Assembly (NCBI GenBank): GCA_963576565.1
Contig: OY755046.1
Coordinates: 46,370,786-46,434,785 of the forward strand
DNA: 64,000 nt
Source of the DNA: Aspidapion aeneum
Taxonomy: Eukaryota; Arthropoda; Insecta; Coleoptera; Brentidae
Direction of reading: 5' to 3'
Numbering within the stretch: position 1 is the stretch's first letter; each line of letters starts with the position of its first letter. The notes under the pieces were generated by a model. That model did no database searches and had not been told where the DNA came from. It worked only from the letters and a program-made list of their open reading frames with translations. Shown here one piece after another: positions 9,988 to 21,857 of this stretch. A program made the position numbers and the translations under genes.

Positions 9988-12356
9988 TGTAAATAATAAA
10001 AAAATATTAATGGAAATTTTTATTTACGGATTTTTATTTTCCCATTGAAAACTACAACCGAAATGGGGGAATGGAAAACTTGAATCTTAATTAAACAAAC
10101 ATTATTAAAACCGTTGGAAATATGGAAAAAGTCAGTGGAGTTTTTCTTGACCAGCAGTTGGCGCTGACAGCTCAGACGCTAACTTTCTCCATTGAAACGT
10201 TGAAAATGCACCATTAAAAGGTAATTAACAGACGATTTTAAACGAAGAAAATTTTTAACAAACAATTTTTACCACAGTGGCGCAATGCATATTCATACGA
10301 GGGTGGTATTTCAAAATTTTCATATACAGCTGGAATAAAACAGTAGATAAACTTTTAAAACTTTATTGTTTTTCGAAGTATTCTACACTAAAATTAATGC
10401 ACTTTTTCTTGTGCTCAAACCAGGTGTCAAAACTGTAATATAGTCTAAGCTATACACATTTGTAATGACGTCACCAGGTGAAAAAAAACCTATGGCGTAG
10501 ATATTTTTGCCAATCAATAATAATATCGTTGTTGGGCTCAATTTTGTTGCATCTGCGTCTCGCTGTATCACATTCACAAATTGAAGTGCGATTCCATTTC
10601 GGACTTGTTCCCTGTCCAGTTGAAAGTTGAAAAAAAGCCAATATATTTAAAATTATCAGCTGCGATTGTTCATTATACCTATTATATTTTATAATATACT
10701 AAACAAAGATAAACAAAAATGACGTCATTACAAATGCGTATAATTTAAACGATACCACTAGTTTTTGGTACTGTCAAAATTGCATTATTGAACGCGTCAA
10801 TTGCTTCCTCTGGCGACGAAATCTTTGACCACGCAGTCCATTCTTGATTTTTGGAAAAGTATATAAATCGTTCGAAGTTAGGTCGGGAGTTTGATTGACT
10901 TTTAAGAAAACATATACAGTGATTTCACCACAAAGCTAAATTTCAGATTTCCACGGTATGTTGATGGGAAAATCAAAACAAAGTTTGCGAACTCGCATAC
11001 CGTGGGATTGCGACTTTATAATTTAATCAATAAAACTGTAGATAATAATAAATTTTAAGAATACATTTTATCAAATTCAACAACTCGTAAAAGATCTATA
11101 AAACAACTTATATTCTCGGAATTTTTCAGTGGTTTACGTAAATCACTGTGAACAAACTACTACCACATTCTTGTACAGGTGTTTTCTGATAGATACCATG
11201 AGATGAGTACATAAGATAAAGACCTTTTGGAATTTATTTGACATTTTTTCTTGTCTTATTGGCCTTTTGGTGTTTAGGTATTGATTTATGTCATATTTTC
11301 GATCTTTTCTCTTACATTTGCATTGTTCTCTTACAAAGGATAAAGCAGTGCAAAAAACTTCAATTAGTTTTAAAGATTTTTTTCAACTAATGTTCGTAGA
11401 ATTACTTACTACTTAAAATAGGCAGTATTCTGACAGTTTCACATTGAAAATTGATCAATGTGAAGGTGTCAAAATTCTACCTAGCACTATTACAGCCATA
11501 TTAAGGACACACTACAATATAAATCTGTCAAAACACTGTCTGACACTATTACTGTATAGCGTTATCCCAATAAGTATCTTCTAAAAAAAACAAAATACAA
11601 TTACAAAATAGCCAGCAAGTGTGTATCGCAATTTATAAATAATGGCGCGTACTTATTATCTAGTTGCAACTACAACAGCAAATGTAAAATCACGTACTCG
11701 GCAGTGAGCTACAACTATACAGCAACAAAAAAAATTAATTCATGTCTTCCCGCTCAACATGTTCCTCAATCGCCCGCATAAACGAGAGACACAATTTCGG
11801 CACATGTTGTTCGGGTTGGACGCACCTTCACTTCAACCAAATTTCCTCTGTCGGCTCACACTGCAAATGGATTGAAGTGTGCCCGAGAACCTGTTGTCAA
11901 CAAAGGGATTTAGTTGCTGTAACGGTTCCAGTTACAGCGGCTGGTCGCCAATGAGTATACGACTTGACTGCTACCAAATTCCATTTGTTGGCTCACTGTG
12001 AGCGTTTCAAAATGTGCTTGCGAACCTGGTGCAGTTGCAAGCAAATTAAGGGACCCTGACATGACATTGATTGTATAAACAGTCAAATATGTCTCATCCA
12101 GGGACACTAATCTTGCAAGCAATTGCAAGTTTATTGCTCAATGTCAGGCGGCCTTTACCCGTGCTGCTTGCGAATTAGATCATGTAATCATAATCAATAT
12201 ACTGAACACCTAATCTTAAAGAATATTTTTACCCTTCTTTTCAGATAAAACATTTTAAACACACGTTTTTTAAAATTTACGAAATTCCAAAGATTAATAA
12301 CTTAAACTTACCTAACCTTGAACCGAGAAATGCAAGTTTTGGCCAACATAAAAAAA
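9988..12356. other. Long non-coding stretch with small inverted repeats
   Basis: No gene is recognised. Visible structures are a 23-bp inverted repeat (10451-10473 against 10720-10742, core TTTGTAATGACGTCA), a 10-bp perfect hairpin CCACGGTATG (10951-10960 with 10996-11005), and a GC-richer block at 11740-12170. That block holds two diverged copies of a ~150-bp unit marked by CCAAATT..(T)GT(C/T)GGCTCAC. The short open frames there have no known motif. Confidence 0.4.
10451..10742. repeat. 23-bp inverted repeat pair, possible MITE
   Basis: TATACACATTTGTAATGACG at 10451-10470 is mirrored at 10720-10742 with one mismatch across 23 bp. Spacing is ~290 bp overall. Each arm holds a TGACGTCA palindrome. 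Confidence 0.5.
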
Positions 12357-12804
12357 TACTCTGCCAATCTATGGGCACCTAAGCTCACACTAGGTACTAT
12401 AGTTATAGTGTGAGCTAATATAATCAAAAACTGAAATATATTTTATTCAACTCCAGACTCAATTACCTTTCGTTTGATACCACACAAGCCATGTTTTGAC
12501 TTAAACTCAAATTTTTTAAATCTACCCCCACCCTTTTAAAAAAAACTAAATTGTATATTGTTTAACTACAGACTCAATTACCTTTCGTTTGATATCACAC
12601 ACGCCATATTTTCACATAAACTCTAATTTTTGGAATCTACCCCCACCCTTTTATTTGGCTTGCGTTCGGTGGATTTTGTTCATTTTTAAATGGGACCATC
12701 ACGGCCCAAGACACAACTTCAAATTTCATTAAAATTGGACAAGCGGTTTTTGAGTTATGCGGGTTGGTCGTTACAGACAGACATACAGACAGACAGACAG
12801 ACAT

Positions 12805-12871
<67 letters not shown>

Positions 12872-13011
12872 GCAAAACAAAAAAGTTTCAAAATCATCTG
12901 AAACGCAAAGATATATAAAAATTTTTGAAATCGGAGCAACTTTTTTTTTCTCGATAAAATTAGGATCACCATAGCTTACACTACTTATATAGTAGTAGTG
13001 TGAGCTAATAC
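12357..13011 (+). mobile_element. Hairpin-ended (CAGA)n element, copy 1
   Basis: It begins TACTCTGCCAATC, continues with a palindrome AGCTCACACTA..TAGTGTGAGCT, two ~130-bp internal units (each with TCAATTACCTTTCGTTTGAT and CCACACAAGCCAT-like text), and a fixed segment CAAGCGGTTTTTGAGTTATG. A CAGA/CATA microsatellite and a second AGCTTACACTA..TAGTGTGAGCT palindrome ending at GCTAATAC follow. Copies at 50.3 and 57.6 kb share the whole order. No protein is encoded; frames across it are repeat artefacts. Confidence 0.75.
12776..12872 (+). repeat. (CAGA)n microsatellite
   Basis: About 24 units of CAGA with two CATA variants inside the hairpin-ended element. The tract is 49 bp in copy 2 and ~210 bp in copy 3, so its length is unstable. 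Confidence 0.95.
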
Positions 13012-14097
13012 AACTCCCATATTACTCCACTTTTTCTTTATTTTGTTATTGTATCTTTCAAACATTTTTTTAACAAATAATTAAATGAATTTTGGCCCGA
13101 TTGACCACGATTTTTGTTCTATTTTTTGATTCACGGGTACTAACATTGGCGTTTGTTCTACTAACTCCACTATTGCGAAGGCAGTAAAACTGCAAATAGC
13201 CTTGACCTGGCCCGAGAACAATATGTTGTCATGGTCATGGAGTATATTTTCCCTTTGATTTTGTTTGCTAGTTTTCCTGGTATATGATATATGGCGTCAA
13301 GGGTTTAGCTGCGAAGTATGAAAAAAATATCACGGAAATTGGAATTTATAAATAGTACATTTTAAATACCTTTTAATCTCTAAAAGCGAGACAAAGTATA
13401 TTATTTTTCTATAATATTTGAGAGAGTATTTTTATTAATTCTCTTGGCTTTCTTTTATCTTGCTTTTTTTAGGTGCTGATAGGATCTCGAAAGTTAGGTT
13501 ATTTGCTTTTCTGGGTAAGATATTTGATATAACGGGCTTGGGAGCTACATATCTAAAATATGGCATAATTTAAGCATTAAATAATTTTTGGGATATTTTT
13601 ACTGCTAAGACAAAATTTATAACTTTATTTGGTGCGTTATGTTACACAGATTTCTTTTTAAGATAAAGATAATTTAATTGGGTGGGTCACCCTTAAACAT
13701 AGTGCCTAGGCAAAGGTTTTTTTAAGAGTTAAAAGTTAAAAATTTATAAATAAAATGTTTTTAGTTATTTAGCATTTTTACAAAAATAAATATTTTAATA
13801 AATGCCAAAAACTGTAATGAGATACCTTTTTTGGTTTAAAATTTACATACAGGGTGTTTCAACAATAAGTTAACAAGAACATTTTCGGTAATTTCTTGGT
13901 GGTATTTGGAAAAACCTTTGAAATCTTAAAATTTTTAATAGCTAAAGTTGATCGAGTGATACCTTCTTTACAAACGCGAGTGTGAGAAAGTTTCTTTTTA
14001 TCAGGTTTTGTACGCTATTTTTCATACGAACACTGTTGAACTATACTAATTTTTGTAAAAATTAGTCTTTAATTTAGCACAAATCAAATGAAACTGA
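13012..14097. other. Non-coding stretch
   Basis: Nothing coding is seen. A TACAGGGTGTTTC motif at 13851-13863, of the kind found at insect Tc1/mariner-type ends, has no partner nearby. Confidence 0.4.
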
Positions 14098-14222
14098 TTT
14101 TCCGCACATGTCTGGAAAAGTACTTTGCAAAACATGTACGGAAAAGTATGGTGACAAATAACGTCATCGTACACTTTTTCATATATGTACGGAAAAGTAC
14201 TTTTCCACACATGTGCGGAAAA
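14098..14222. repeat. Fold-back inverted repeat, 29-bp arms
   Basis: TTTTCCGCACATGTCTGGAA at 14098-14117 opens a 29-bp arm mirrored at 14194-14222 with one mismatch. The spacer contains related GTACGGAAAAGTA units, so the whole 125 bp is a folded cluster, possibly a small MITE. Confidence 0.7.
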
Positions 14223-14566
14223 ATTTCTGAGGATGTGAAATCCATTATATAGCTCGGGCTTCCCCTGAAACTAAGATTTTTTTAGATGTTCTTGGCCTTA
14301 TGGGGTCTCGGGCCGAACCGAACCGAACCCAACTATCTCGGGCCCACCCCGAAACTTTTCTCATACTCTATATACACCACTGACTATATTTATTTCTTAA
14401 TCTATTAAAAAAGCTCCTTGTTGTTACAGACAGAGTATAGCGACATTTTGCTCCACAATAAACAGATCACTGTTAAACAGCTACTTCTCTACGACTATAT
14501 GCGATGGTGAATAAATTAATTGTAAACAGATCACCACTGCGTTTCGGTTTTATTTGGTAGTTAATT

Positions 14567-15210
14567 GGCGGCAGGGTAGTGTCATGGTAGGGTCGTCGGT
14601 TCACGTGTAGAAGGTACTAGGTTCGCGCCTCGAACCACGATGCAAAAACAAAAAAAAAGTTCGTCGCCCTGCCGTCAAATTCCTTTTCACCGTTCAACAG
14701 TCGTGATCGAATTAGCGTGTGATGCGATGCACGCAAAATATAAGTTGACCTTGAACATCAAGAATATACGCAGGTGTAGTCCAGGAACCGACACACAGCT
14801 AGCCTAGGAACCAGGAGTAAGAACGCTATAAAGTGCTATAAAGTCGGTACCAGGATGTGCCAGCATAAATCTTCTATAGTCAACTCACGACGACCACGAC
14901 TGTTGCGCTGAAAAGGAAATAAGTCTATCGTCTATAACCAAGTTCTGCTGGAACGATAGCGATGTTAGATAGATGCAAGTCTAACATATAGCAGTGTATA
15001 TACTTGCTACGCATAGTATAAAGATCCCTGCCCCCGACAAAAAAGTGCCAGACAAAATTAGGTCCTCAAAGAGAAAGAAACCTTGCATCCTAAGGGGCAC
15101 ATGCATCAGTTTGGTATATGGTGTACGGACAAATTGGGGTTTGCGAAAAGGGCGCGTCGTGTGCCTAGTCGCTGCACCAAAAATGGTCTCTCCACCACTA
15201 CTACTACTAA
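14567..15210 (+). mobile_element. tRNA-headed SINE with LINE-like 3' end
   Basis: The 644-bp unit is flanked by a perfect 10-bp duplication GTAGTTAATT (14557-14566 and 15211-15220). Its head contains an A-box-like TAGTGTCATGGTAGG at 14577 and a B-box GGTTCGCGCC at 14620, 43 bp apart as in tRNA genes, so RNA polymerase III would start just upstream. An A-rich linker follows at 14643-14660. The last ~80 bp (15132-15210) match the 3' UTR of the LINE at 28998-30133, including GCGAAAAGGGCGC and TGTGCCTAGTCGC, and both end in an ACT-repeat tail. It encodes no protein; the 74-codon frame over the tail is chance. Confidence 0.8.
14577..14630 (+). promoter_or_regulatory. Internal pol III promoter (A and B boxes) of the SINE
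   Basis: The B box GGTTCGCGCC fits GGTTCGANNCC with one position short. The A box is looser. Spacing matches a tRNA-derived promoter. Confidence 0.6.
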
Positions 15211-15220
15211 GTAGTTAATT

Positions 15221-16017
15221 AAAAATCAAAAACGAATTACATTTTTTGTGGCTCATTATACGGCTAAAAAATCTAAGAATTAAATTTTTTTAGATTCGGT
15301 ATAATTATTATCTGATGAAATGAAACGCGCAAATAGGCACAAGACCTGTTGTTTTAGGGTTCTGTTAAATATTTAAAGATAATATTTAGGGTTGGGTGAG
15401 AAAGCTTACTTAAATTTTTTGATTTTATATCGCACTTCCGCTCTCACACGTATGCTAGATGTGTTAGAATTTCGTTTACAATATTTCTATTAACAGAAAT
15501 GTTTGCATTCGCCGTCAAATTCCCTAATATGTGATTTTATGCCGTTTATGAGGGGGTGTGTTTACACAACTGAAGAAATCTTAGAAGACAATGTGTCACA
15601 TTGTCATAAAACAAGTAGGATTATAATCGGTAAAAATATTGCAATAAAATTTTGTTTAAAAAATACAGGGTTTTTGAATATTACGAACATAGGTACACTC
15701 GTAGTAGGGTTGCCAAATGTTCCGTATTTTCCGGGATTGTTCCGTTATTAAATGTTTTGTCCCACGTCCCGGACAAGGTATTAACGGGACGCCATTTTTC
15801 TCGTTTTTCGAACATGACACAAAATTCATAAATGGTTTTGTTTCGATGAAACTAAAATAATACTATAAGCCTTAAAAGATGATGACTGTGATATTAATAT
15901 TTACCTGTTAACCGACATAGAAGAAATGCTGGAGCACTTCAGCAAGAAATAGATATTGATGGTCTATCTATTTCTTGCTGTACAATAATTCGACGTAGGG
16001 TGTTTGAAGTCCCGTAA
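15221..16017. other. Non-coding stretch with a hairpin
   Basis: No gene is seen. A 15-bp perfect inverted repeat (15940-15954 with 15966-15980, CAGCAAGAAATAGAT) is the only clear structure. A GTAGGGTTGCCAAATGTTCC segment near 15706 looks like a repeat end but has no partner. Confidence 0.4.
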
Positions 16018-16520
16018 CGTTTCACCATGAAAATCATAGACCGAGCCAACGAATAAAACAGTCCACTGTATATTGCGTTATATATAGTTTTTGAAAAAGC
16101 TTTCGAAAGCTTTGAGCACTGGGCAGTAATTAACACCCGATTAGACAGTTACACATATATAATAGCCAAGATATATAGCGAAGCAACGACATCAATCAAA
16201 ATCCACGAAGGAACCAAGCCAATCCACATAAGAAAAGGTGTCAGACAGGGTCACACAATATCTTCTAAATTATTTAACCAGGCCATAGAAGATGTTTTTA
16301 AAAACTTAGATTGGGAAGAAATACACATTCAAGTAAGCGGAGAATACTTAAACTGCCTAAGATATGCTAACGATATCGCCTTAATAACAGATAAGGAGGA
16401 AGAACTCATAAAAATGCTGAAAGAACTAGATACTGCAGCCAAAAATATAGGCTAAAGTATGAACTACACTAAAACTAAAATCATAACAAACACAGATGAA
16501 GATATTGTCAGGATAGAACA
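16018..16520 (+). pseudogene. RTE-like LINE reverse transcriptase relic (family B, copy 1, RT part)
   Basis: The plus strand reads IVFEKAFESFEHWAV (palm motif A, D changed to E), KIYSEATTSIKI, IRKGVRQGHTISSKLF (motif B, normally RQGD), then NCLRYANDIALITD, where the YADD catalytic box has become YAND. This alone would inactivate the polymerase. An internal stop follows IG. The element continues at 18610 after a ~2.1-kb interruption that includes the compound palindrome element. Copy 36405-37640 shows the more upstream part of the same family. Confidence 0.75.
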
Positions 16521-18609
16521 TAATGTCCTATTAAGTAAATGGCACAAGTTACGTTTATAAGCAAGTGCACATTAACCTTAAACAATCTAAGGAAATGAAC
16601 TTCTGTATACAGTTCAAATTGTATTAAAAGTAATAAATTGTATACAGAATTATTATAAACAAGAAGCGATTAATCGGTCATCGATGATGTTTATACAGGA
16701 AACAAAACACATCTCGATATCCTAACAATGGCAAATGGTTTGTAATAAAAGCATCTCCAAAAGAGTTTAGCAGTTAGTTGTAAGCTGAGAACCTAACGTC
16801 CCAGGCATAATTAACAGTGAAGACAAGTAGTACGATAGTCAGAAGTTATAAGAAGTTCAGCGTATCGAGAAGATACACATTTGTAGACAAGATGTATCAT
16901 AACAAAAACATTTCATGTAAAAAAAGCCAAGTACGCGAAAATGGCATTCCGTAAAAAGAATTGAGATAAAAGTAAAGCCAAGTTTTCCAATACAAATTTC
17001 AAAATGAAAGGTTCTTACTAGTTTGGAAATGTTTTTTTAAACTTTGCTATTACAGCCAAACTTCTTTATGTTCAATTTAGCACTGTGCCTAAGAGTCATT
17101 TACAGCCGCAATAGCCAAGTTTAGAAAAAAATATTTCCAAACTAGTAAGAACCTTTCATTTTGAAATTTGTATTGGAAAACTTGGCTTTACTTTTATCTC
17201 AATTCTTTTTACGGAATGCCATTTTCGCGTACTTGGCTTTTTTTTACATGAAATGTTTTTGTTATGATTTCACTTCCTTTTTAACGGAATTGGATAATAC
17301 ATAAAATTTTTAAAGTAGTAAAATATGCGGAATATTGTTCAAAACTTTTGCAATGCCTTACTTAAAATTTTGAGATTTTTAATTTTTTTTTCTATTCTTT
17401 TATCGTAGTTCCTATTAGCCGTCCAAAGCTCAGCTCTCTAGCGTTTCTGAAAGTGCACAATGTTACTTTTACATAACTTTACATGTATAGGGGAGGGAAA
17501 TAAATTAAAATTGTCGTGTTTTTAAATTTTGTCCTATAGTTTTATCATAGTTCCTATCAGTCTTCCAATGCTCAGCTCTCTAGCGTTTCTGGAAGTGGGT
17601 AATGTTACTTTTACATAACTTTACATTTATAGGGGAGAAGAGTAAATAAAAATATTGGACTTTTTAAATTTTTTCCCATGGTTTTATCTTAATTTCTATC
17701 AGCATTCCAATTTACATTTATAGGAGAGGGAAGTAAATTAAAATGTCGGTTTTTTTAAATTTTTTCATTTAGTTTTATCATATTGTCTTTCAGTCTTAAA
17801 AAATTCAGCTCTCTAGCGTTTCTGGAAGTGGGCAGTGTTACTTTTACATAACTTTACATTAATAGGGGAAGGAAGTAAATTAGAATTTTGGGGTAATTTA
17901 ATTTTTTTCTATAACTTTATCATAGTTCCTATCGGTCTTCCAAAGCTCAGCTCTCTAGTATGTCTGGAAGTAGGCAATCTTACTTTTACTTAACTTTACA
18001 TTTATAGGGGAGGGAAGTAAATTAAAATTTTTGGGGTGTTTTAATTTTTTCCTATAGTTTTATCATAGTTCCTATCAGTCTGCCAAAGCTCAACTCTCTA
18101 GCATTTCTGGAAGTGGGCGATGCTAATTTTACATAACTTTAAATATATAGGGGAGGGGAGTAAATTAAAATTTTGGGGTTTTTTGATTTTTTTCAGGGGT
18201 TTGGTCATAATTTCTATCAGTCTGCCAAATTTCAGCTTTGTAGCATGTCTGGAAGTACAGTAGAATATTGATGATCTATACATGAGTGAGTCAGTGAGAG
18301 AGTGGCAATTTCGACGTTTTTTGAAATTCCGTAACTACTTTACTACTTTATGGAATTTCTGAAACTTGGAGGGGTTGTTAACTTCATGAAGATCCACGAC
18401 TGTGCAAAGTTTGTGTTTCGTAGCTCATTCCGAAGTAGAGTTTTAGGTAGGTCAAATATCGGCTGAAATGTTTCCAGAAAAGATGGTTACGGCGCGCGAA
18501 CTTGGTGAGGAACTGCCGTGCCCTCAGATTTAACTGCAATGTAAGTAGTAGTTATAGGTATTATAATAAAACCATAACACGACAAAACCCCCTCGTGACA
18601 ATATCACGA
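16521..18609. other. 2.1-kb interruption inside the family B LINE
   Basis: This segment separates two parts of one LINE. It contains the compound element (16895-18532) with ~370 bp to its left and ~75 bp to its right. The outermost bases read TGTCC...GTGACA, which would suit LTR ends, so the palindrome element may have landed in a solo LTR. No matching target duplication is visible, so that remains a guess. Confidence 0.4.
16895..18532 (+). mobile_element. Compound palindrome + tandem-repeat element, copy 2
   Basis: Same order as the copy at 2535-3876. The palindrome (about 16897-17269) is fuller here, with ~165-bp arms, because copy 1 lacks ~20 bp of the left arm. The ~142-bp array has about seven units (17408 to 18215), against five in copy 1. 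The shared tail ends CTCAGATTTA at 18532; the terminal hairpin carries one mismatch (GGAAC). Confidence 0.75.
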
Positions 18610-19245
18610 TCCGAATAGATCAAGAAAAAATAGAACAAGTAGGGAAAAATTATTATTAAACTAAAACAAGAAAACCAAATGGCTGAAATCAAAAAACGAG
18701 TAAGATTGGCCTGGACAGCATTTGATAAATTAAGCCTCATATTAAAAAATATAAAATATCCTCAGTACCTTAAAACGAAAGTGTATAACCAATGTATCTT
18801 TCCTGTGCTCACATATGGATCCCAGACCTGGACACTTACAAAATCAAACATGGATAACGTAACAAAAGCCCAAAGGTCAATGGTAAGACAAATGCTACAT
18901 GTAAAGCTAACAGCTAGAAAAAGGAATGCATGAGTAAGAAACAAAACAAAAATAAGGAATGCCAAAGGAGAGGTAGCAAAATTAAAAAGACGATCGATGG
19001 AACAAATGTATTGTAAAAATTGGAGACCTTGGGAAAATAAAAATAGTAGAAAAAGACCCCAAATGAGAAGAGCGGACGTTTTCAAGAAACATGCGGGGAC
19101 TGGATGGATGAACACGGCGACAGAGAGAGAAGAGTGGGAGATATTGGGGGAGGCCTATGTCCAAGAAGGGATCGGGGAAGACCGAGTAGAACTAATACGG
19201 ACACATAAAAAGAGCTGCTTTTTTAGCCTATTATTTTCTAATCAC
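18610..19245 (+). pseudogene. RTE-like LINE C-terminal part (family B, copy 1)
   Basis: It resumes with IDQEKIEQVGKNYYL, MAEIKKRVRLAWTAFDKLS, VLTYGSQTWTLT and AQRSMVRQML. A frame change leads to KNWRPWENKNSRKRPQMRRA, AGTGWMNTATEREEW and GEAYVQEG. This is the standard end of insect RTE-like LINE ORFs (the TYG.ETWTLT, RSM..., W.P..., GEAYVQ series). A stop separates the two open frames (18679-18933 and 18997-19251). Confidence 0.8.
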
Positions 19246-19768
19246 CAGTAGATTTTATATTACTTGTTAAAAGAATATAATTCCTGTACGAAAGGAAATA
19301 CACCTAAATATCGCTTCGCATCATATGCAGATAATAATATAGCGTAAAAGTATACTCTCTTTGTAATGAAATACATATATTGTTATTCAGTTCTTTAACA
19401 AAGAATTACCCACTGAAGCTTGCCTTTAATTCGTTTTGCTTGTTTGATCTCTTTAAAAGATAATGGAAGAATTATTTATTTATCCAGTCCAGCATATTTT
19501 ATATACGCAGATTTTAATAGGAAGTAATGTTTTTAAAACATTGAATAGAATTTCACACATGGTTTTGTTTGGTGTTTAGATAATAATCTTATTTAAATTA
19601 CGGTTTTCTGTGCGCTTTCCGATGTTATCGGACAGACGTACATGCCTAAAAACCATTTTTAAAAGTTAACTATACCATCTCAGTAACATTTTTCTAGGCA
19701 GCGGCAGCGCCAATTTTTTATAATATTTCAGTAACAGTAAACAGTTATTCCATTCCATATTTCTTTCA

Positions 19769-19802
19769 GGCTAAATACCTCGGCATGACGCTTGATAGAC
19801 AG
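19769..19802 (+). pseudogene. Tiny Jockey-like RT remnant
   Basis: Eleven codons, AKYLGMTLDRQ, match the YLGM.LD block of Jockey-type reverse transcriptases and stop where the hAT element begins. It is very short. Confidence 0.35.
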
Positions 19803-20500
19803 TCCTGTTTCTCACATGTGCACGTGCACTCCCAAATTTCATTGATTTTTTTTTAAATTTAAATTCTTAAATTAATGGTTTTATCACAAGGTATCAATAA
19901 ATCTCAAAAGGAATTCACCAAAGATTTAAATACGAACTAGAAATTAATACCCGGTATGTACGTGTTTGTATTCGTGTTCAAACCAGGATGGGCGCCGCGC
20001 TTTACTGGAACCAAATTCTATACACCGTAGATGTTATGTCGCATTCTAATTACGAAATCTAGAAAGAGAGGACGACATGTCCCTATAGAATTTTACAGTA
20101 CATAGAATCTCGGCCTTACTTCGGTTGTGCTTTTATGCAGAAATTGCGAGGATCGATGACGCCCGCACACCGTGATGCCCCCTATGTCAACGGTTAGCGT
20201 TGGCTGTTACAGCACCTCATGTGTATTTTAAATTAGTGCACAGACAACTTGGCGTTATCGGTAGTGCCGTATTATTTTGATTTCGACGATTTCGTGATTA
20301 TCAGAATGGCAGAAGTTTCTAATTCTGATATTTATTTAAAGACAATTATATTTTCTACTTTACCACAATGGATGAGAATAGATTAATTGCCACTCAATGG
20401 CGCAAAAAGTTGGTAGTAGGACTAAAACAAAATTTTTGCCTGCGCCTCAATTTTTTTTCTGGTGTACACCCCCAAAGTTTTACACAACACGCCGCCACTG
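19800..20500 (-). mobile_element. Non-autonomous hAT element, left copy
   Basis: The right end reads GCCGCCACTG and the left end CAGTCCTGTTTCTC. It is the inverted counterpart of the copy at 24229-24862 (shared GAAAGAGAGGACGACATGTC and CACGTGCACTCCC segments), with ~190 extra bases near 19856-20040. The flanks TTGATAGA and TTGAATCA are only a weak 8-bp duplication, so it is older or rearranged. Confidence 0.65.
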
Positions 20501-20984
20501 TTGAATCACGCTGAAAGGCACACGTTAAAAAAAGAAAGAGGAATTAGTTGTCAGATTTAAAATTTCGTGAAAAACCAAGATGGCGAATAATTTTGAATTA
20601 TTCTAATATTTGTGACCCCATGTAAATTTCCATATACGCGACTGGTGAAAGCCTATACTCATGTATCACTTGTCTAAATTTGATAAGAACTAAGAAATGT
20701 ATAAGTTATGTTGTTAAAATAAGAATGTTTTTTAATTTTGGTATAATTTAATTAACTAAGATTTAATAATAATTTGTTTTTAAAATTTTGCAAAAAGTCA
20801 AGATGATAGATAAACTTTTAAAACCAGTTTTCGTCAATTTTGGCAATGTTTCGCAAGTAGATAAAAATTTGACCTAAATCCTAATAATTCTAATAGTAAC
20901 AAAATTTTTTTGTGAGGAATAGTTTTCTTTGCGTAAACTACCTACTATCTTTTTGTTTGAAACTCATAGACAATAATTGTCTAG
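20501..20984. other. Non-coding stretch
   Basis: AT-rich; no gene or repeat recognised. Confidence 0.4.
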
Positions 20985-21051
20985 AAACAAAATTCCGGAC
21001 TTCCATTGTCTTTATTTATTTTAAAATACGACGTTTCGGTTAGTAAGTATC
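20985..21051 (-). repeat. Inverted Penelope-like terminal fragment
   Basis: GACTTCCATTGTCTTTATTT through GACGTTTCGGTTAGTAAGTATC is the reverse complement of the segment at 23590-23660, downstream of the Penelope-like coding relic. On the minus strand it carries a GGTTAG/CTAACC stem followed by GAAAC once the hAT is removed. It is one arm of a Penelope-like insertion split by the hAT. Confidence 0.55.
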
Positions 21052-21381
21052 CAGGGGCGGCTCGTCCATAGGAGCGCTGGTGCGCGCGCACCCCCAGCAA
21101 ACTATTATTACATTATTACTGTTGTTTTTTATTTATTTTTTAATGATCCCGATCCCGCTAGTGGCATCTATCGGCCATTAGCGGAAGTAATTAATATTTT
21201 TTCGACGAATACGGTGGCCTTCAATGGCCTCGCCTCGCTTGAATCTAGAAATATGAGAGGGCGGGCTTGAATCTGGAGGTGCGCGTGGATTCGGCGTTCC
21301 TCTTTAATCCAATTTTTAACACGCAATTGGATCGGAAATGCTCGGGATATCGGCTGAGAAAAGGGCGGGGTGGTGCGCTAA

Positions 21382-21674
21382 AGGCCGCTTGACGTGGTGC
21401 ATGACAATAAAATTTGCAGGCAAATGCATGAAATGTTGCCCAGGTGCATGCGCAGTACAAATCCAGCTGATTGTTGCAGGCAATCCATTTTTATCGGTCC
21501 GGTGTCATTTTTTTGCATGCAAACTGTACTTGCATGCAAACTGGGGAATTTTTACCTAGATTCTGGGGAATCCATGCATGGCCATGCACAACGTCAAACG
21601 AAAAGAAGACAATTTGACCAAAATTTTTTGCTTGCAAATATTTGCAGCGCGTCATGCACCATGTCAAGCGGCCT
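21382..21674. mobile_element. PIF/Harbinger-like MITE nested in the hAT
   Basis: AGGCCGCTTGACGTGGTGCA at 21382 is mirrored at the right end (21674) with one mismatch over 24 bp, and TAA flanks both sides (21379-21381, 21675-21677). A 3-bp TWA duplication is the PIF/Harbinger signature. Internal TGCATGCAAACT appears twice. The open frames across it are not genes. Confidence 0.8.
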
Positions 21675-21857
21675 TAAATCAATACACACTTGCATCGTTT
21701 TTTTATAGTTCTCAGCTGATTACTGTTTATATTATCGTTAGTATGCGTAAATTGGGCGTAACTAAAATTTATTTACGCCGTTTTTAAGTGAATTTTATGC
21801 TGTTTTCGGCTTCTTGTTTGTAAGTTTTGGGTTAATTATTATCTACAAGTGTCGAAT

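Noticed and set aside
12637..12974. Long Cys/Val/Ser and Asp/Arg/Gln repeat proteins on both strands
   Set aside because: They are translations of the (CAGA)n tract; the same happens at 57608-58016.
16523..18600. Solo LTR with TGTCC...GTGACA ends
   Set aside because: No target duplication and no second LTR; kept only as a note on the interruption.
21338..21787. Several overlapping Cys/His-rich frames that resemble a zinc-finger protein
   Set aside because: They cover the Harbinger-like MITE and its palindromic TGCATGC words; both strands give similar frames.
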